Below, in pieces: positions 62,197 to 64,000 of a stretch of 64,000 bases of DNA (positions are counted from its first letter, which is position 1; each line of letters begins with the position of its first letter). A program made the translations under genes and the position numbers. This DNA comes from DATBLE01 sp963808815 (GTDB lineage: Bacteria; Actinomycetota; Thermoleophilia; Gaiellales; Gaiellaceae). The notes beneath the pieces are model-generated. The model did not search any database, was not told where the DNA came from, and worked only from the letters and a program-made list of their open reading frames with translations. The stretch spans positions 1 to 64,000 of the forward strand of contig CAWEGI010000004.1 in the NCBI GenBank assembly GCA_963808815.1, in the 5' to 3' direction.

Positions 62197-64000
62197 CTAG
62201 CCGCCGTTCCGTGATCGGGCCGCTGCGGCATAGGGGTCGGCGGCTTGCGTCGCCGTCCGCTCGACGCCGGCAGCGGCGTAGGCGTCGTCCTCGTCGAGCG
62301 TTTCATGCTCGAGCAGGGCGTGCACCAGTGAGTCGAGCCTGCTCCGGTTCTGCTGAAGGAGCTCGACCACCTCTCGATGGGAGCTCTCGACGATGCGGCG
62401 CACCTCTTCGTCGACGAGTTTTTGCGTATCGGGCGAGACCTCACTGACGCCCGGAAGGAGAGGCCCCGCTCCGTCCCGCGGAATCACGGCCACCGGCCCG
62501 ATCGCGTCGCTCATGCCCCAGCGGCCGACCATCTGGCGTGCGATCTCGGTGAGCTGCTGGATGTCGGATTCGGCCCCGGTGCTCGTCTCGCCGTAGACGA
62601 CTTCCTCCGCGGCCCGGCCGCCGAGCGCGACCTTGATCTTGGCGTACACCTCCGGCTCGCGGTAGTTGTACCGGTCGCTCTCCGGCGCCGAGAAGGTGAC
62701 GCCGAGCGCGAGCCCGCGCGGGATGATCGACACCTTTCGCACCGGGTCGGCGCCCTCGGTGAGCATCCCGACTATCGCGTGCCCGCCCTCGTGGTACGCC
62801 GTCCGGCGCTTGTCCTCCGGGCTCATCAGCACCTGCCGTTCGGCACCGAGCACGATGCGCTCGAGCGCGTCGGTGAAGTCGCTCTCCTCGACGGTCCGGT
62901 GACCGCGCCGGGCCGCCAGTAGTGCGGCCTCGTTGACGAGGTTCGCGAGGTCGGCGCCGACCATGCCCGGGGTGGTCGCAGCGATCCGACCGAGATCGAC
63001 GTCCGGCGCAAGCGGCACCCCGCGCGTGTGCACCTGCAGGATCGCTTCTCGGCCGGCGCGGTCCGGCGGCGACACCGACACTCGCCGGTCGAACCGGCCC
63101 GGACGCAGCAACGCCGGGTCGAGCACCTCCGGTCGGTTCGTCGCCCCGAGCACGATCACGTTGGTGGACGAGTCGAAACCGTCCATCTCCGTCAGGATCT
63201 GGTTCAGCGTCTGCTCCCGCTCGTCATTGCCACCGCTGAACCCGCCGACCCCCGACGTGCGCGACCGCCCGATCGCGTCGAGCTCGTCGATGAAGACGAT
63301 CGCGCGGCCAACCGCCTTGGCCTCCTTGAAGAGGTCGCGCACACGGGCGGCGCCGACGCCGACGATCGCTTCCACGAACTCCGACGCCGCCATCGAGAAG
63401 AACGGCACGTCGGCCTCACCCGCAACTGCCCGCGCGAGGAGCGTCTTCCCCGTTCCCGGCAGGCCGGAGAGCAGGACGCCGCGCGGGATTCGACCGCCGA
63501 GGCGTCGGTACTTGTCCGGGTTCTTGAGGAAGTCGACGACCTCCGACAGCTCTGACTTCGCCTCGTCGATCCCCGCGACGTCGGCGAAGGTGACGGCGTC
63601 GCCGGAGGGCTGATAGCGCCGCGCGCGCGAGCGGCCGAACTGTCCGAGGATGTTCTGTGCGTTCCCCGCTCGTCGCATCAGCCAGACGAGCAGAAACACG
63701 AACAGGATGGTCGGTCCGAAGCCGAGCAGCAGACTCTGCCACCACGGGGGGCCACTATCGAGTGGCTGTGCGTTGACCACCACGGCCTTTCGCTGGAGCA
63801 ACGCGGCGAGCTCGTCGTTGTTCGCGAATGCGGGGATCTCGGTCTTGAACCGCGTCGTCGGCTTCCTGTCCTCGAATTGCACCGGTTGTGTGAACGTTCC
63901 CTGGATCGCCGTCCCCTTCGAGGTGATGTCCTTCACATGACCCGCGCGGACCTGCTGCAGGAAGAAGGGCGTGTACGGAACGCGGACGCGAGACGGAGGC
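62197..64000 (-). CDS. ftsH: FtsH ATP-dependent zinc metalloprotease (5' cut by window)
   Basis: About 600 residues visible; it starts beyond 64000. An N-terminal extracytoplasmic part (PYTPFFLQQVRAGHVKDI) and the second membrane segment (LLLGFGPTILFVFLLVWL) precede the AAA+ module with Walker A GLPGTGKTLLA, Walker B IVFIDELDAIGR and the SRH region RPEVLDPALLRPGRFDRR. The zinc protease motif is HEGGHAIVG with the third ligand in STGAESDIQQLTEIA. Degrades membrane and short-lived proteins. No frame break. Confidence 0.93.
   Translation of the reverse strand, partial: PPSRVRVPYTPFFLQQVRAGHVKDITSKGTAIQGTFTQPVQFEDRKPTTRFKTEIPAFANNDELAALLQRKAVVVNAQPLDSGPPWWQSLLLGFGPTILFVFLLVWLMRRAGNAQNILGQFGRSRARRYQPSGDAVTFADVAGIDEAKSELSEVVDFLKNPDKYRRLGGRIPRGVLLSGLPGTGKTLLARAVAGEADVPFFSMAASEFVEAIVGVGAARVRDLFKEAKAVGRAIVFIDELDAIGRSRTSGVGGFSGGNDEREQTLNQILTEMDGFDSSTNVIVLGATNRPEVLDPALLRPGRFDRRVSVSPPDRAGREAILQVHTRGVPLAPDVDLGRIAATTPGMVGADLANLVNEAALLAARRGHRTVEESDFTDALERIVLGAERQVLMSPEDKRRTAYHEGGHAIVGMLTEGADPVRKVSIIPRGLALGVTFSAPESDRYNYREPEVYAKIKVALGGRAAEEVVYGETSTGAESDIQQLTEIARQMVGRWGMSDAIGPVAVIPRDGAGPLLPGVSEVSPDTQKLVDEEVRRIVESSHREVVELLQQNRSRLDSLVHALLEHETLDEDDAYAAAGVERTATQAADPYAAAARSRNGG

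Overview
The window is high-GC DNA with actinobacterial gene content. It holds a SARP-type regulator with ATPase and TPR domains, a cyclase-ATPase regulator, a deazaflavin (F420)-type nitroreductase, two luciferase-like (LLM) oxidoreductases, NADPH:F420-reductase-like proteins, an Lsr2-free but F420-rich enzyme set, PPK1, Lon and FtsH. This composition fits a soil or sediment Thermoleophilia-like actinobacterium (Solirubrobacterales/Gaiellales). That placement is inferred from gene content only; the window has no rRNA or other clean phylogenetic marker. I saw no tRNA, rRNA, CRISPR array, transposase or phage gene.

Layout. 1-1526: end of a STAND-type regulator. 1631-7391: a sugar locus with a ROK fructokinase and LacI regulator on the minus strand, facing an ABC transporter and P-loop kinase operon across a region with two tandem pairs of LacI-type operators. 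7521-14157: a lipid-phosphate cluster with PAP2 phosphatase, lipid kinase, DUF1206 membrane protein and PhoD-like phosphoesterase overlapping in one minus operon, then two more PAP2 genes on the plus strand. 14.4-20 kb: small enzymes and regulators (F420 nitroreductase, cupin, GntR, PD40 propeller, M48 peptidase, two GNATs). 20.3-25 kb: a cyclic-nucleotide-domain/TrxR-like flavoprotein, an SDR and an NhaA antiporter fused to a DsbA-like domain. 25-27.2 kb: three small minus genes, Ohr, and gene remnants. 27.3-32.7 kb: CorA, PPK1, fatty-acid desaturase. 32.7-35.7 kb: Lon with an HxlR regulator. 36-43.2 kb: SDR, esterase, chimeric remnants, then MBL hydrolase, AlkA-like glycosylase, F420-reductase-like protein, SnoaL-like protein and LLM enzyme, all with broken frames. 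43.4-46.2 kb: an ABC exporter and a COG4280-type membrane protein. 46.4-53.3 kb: two very large signalling ATPases. 54.1-56 kb: the second cNMP-domain/TrxR-like flavoprotein with a UBP zinc-finger partner. 56.2-61.5 kb: a five-gene minus operon (DsbA-like, LLM, two epoxide-hydrolase-like enzymes, redoxin). 62.2-64 kb: FtsH, cut by the window edge.

Condition of the sequence. Many otherwise good genes are interrupted by single-base frame changes, and where I could work out the direction most are a net +1. They cluster at about 9.5-10.8, 15-25, 33-34, 38-43 and 46-50 kb, while 1.6-7.4 and 54-64 kb read cleanly. This looks more like consensus indels than gene decay, but it should be checked against reads. 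Separately, there are real-looking truncated genes and two chimeric junctions (about 17.69 and 38.60 kb).

Cross-cutting theme. Several thiol-redox proteins are present (two TrxR-like flavoproteins, an NhaA-DsbA fusion, a DsbA-like protein, a redoxin, Ohr). The two TrxR-like proteins lack the CxxC pair, and two of the thioredoxin-fold proteins keep only one cysteine at the active site. The pairing of the cNMP-domain TrxR-like protein with a UBP zinc finger by overlapping start and stop codons is the most system-like arrangement in the window.
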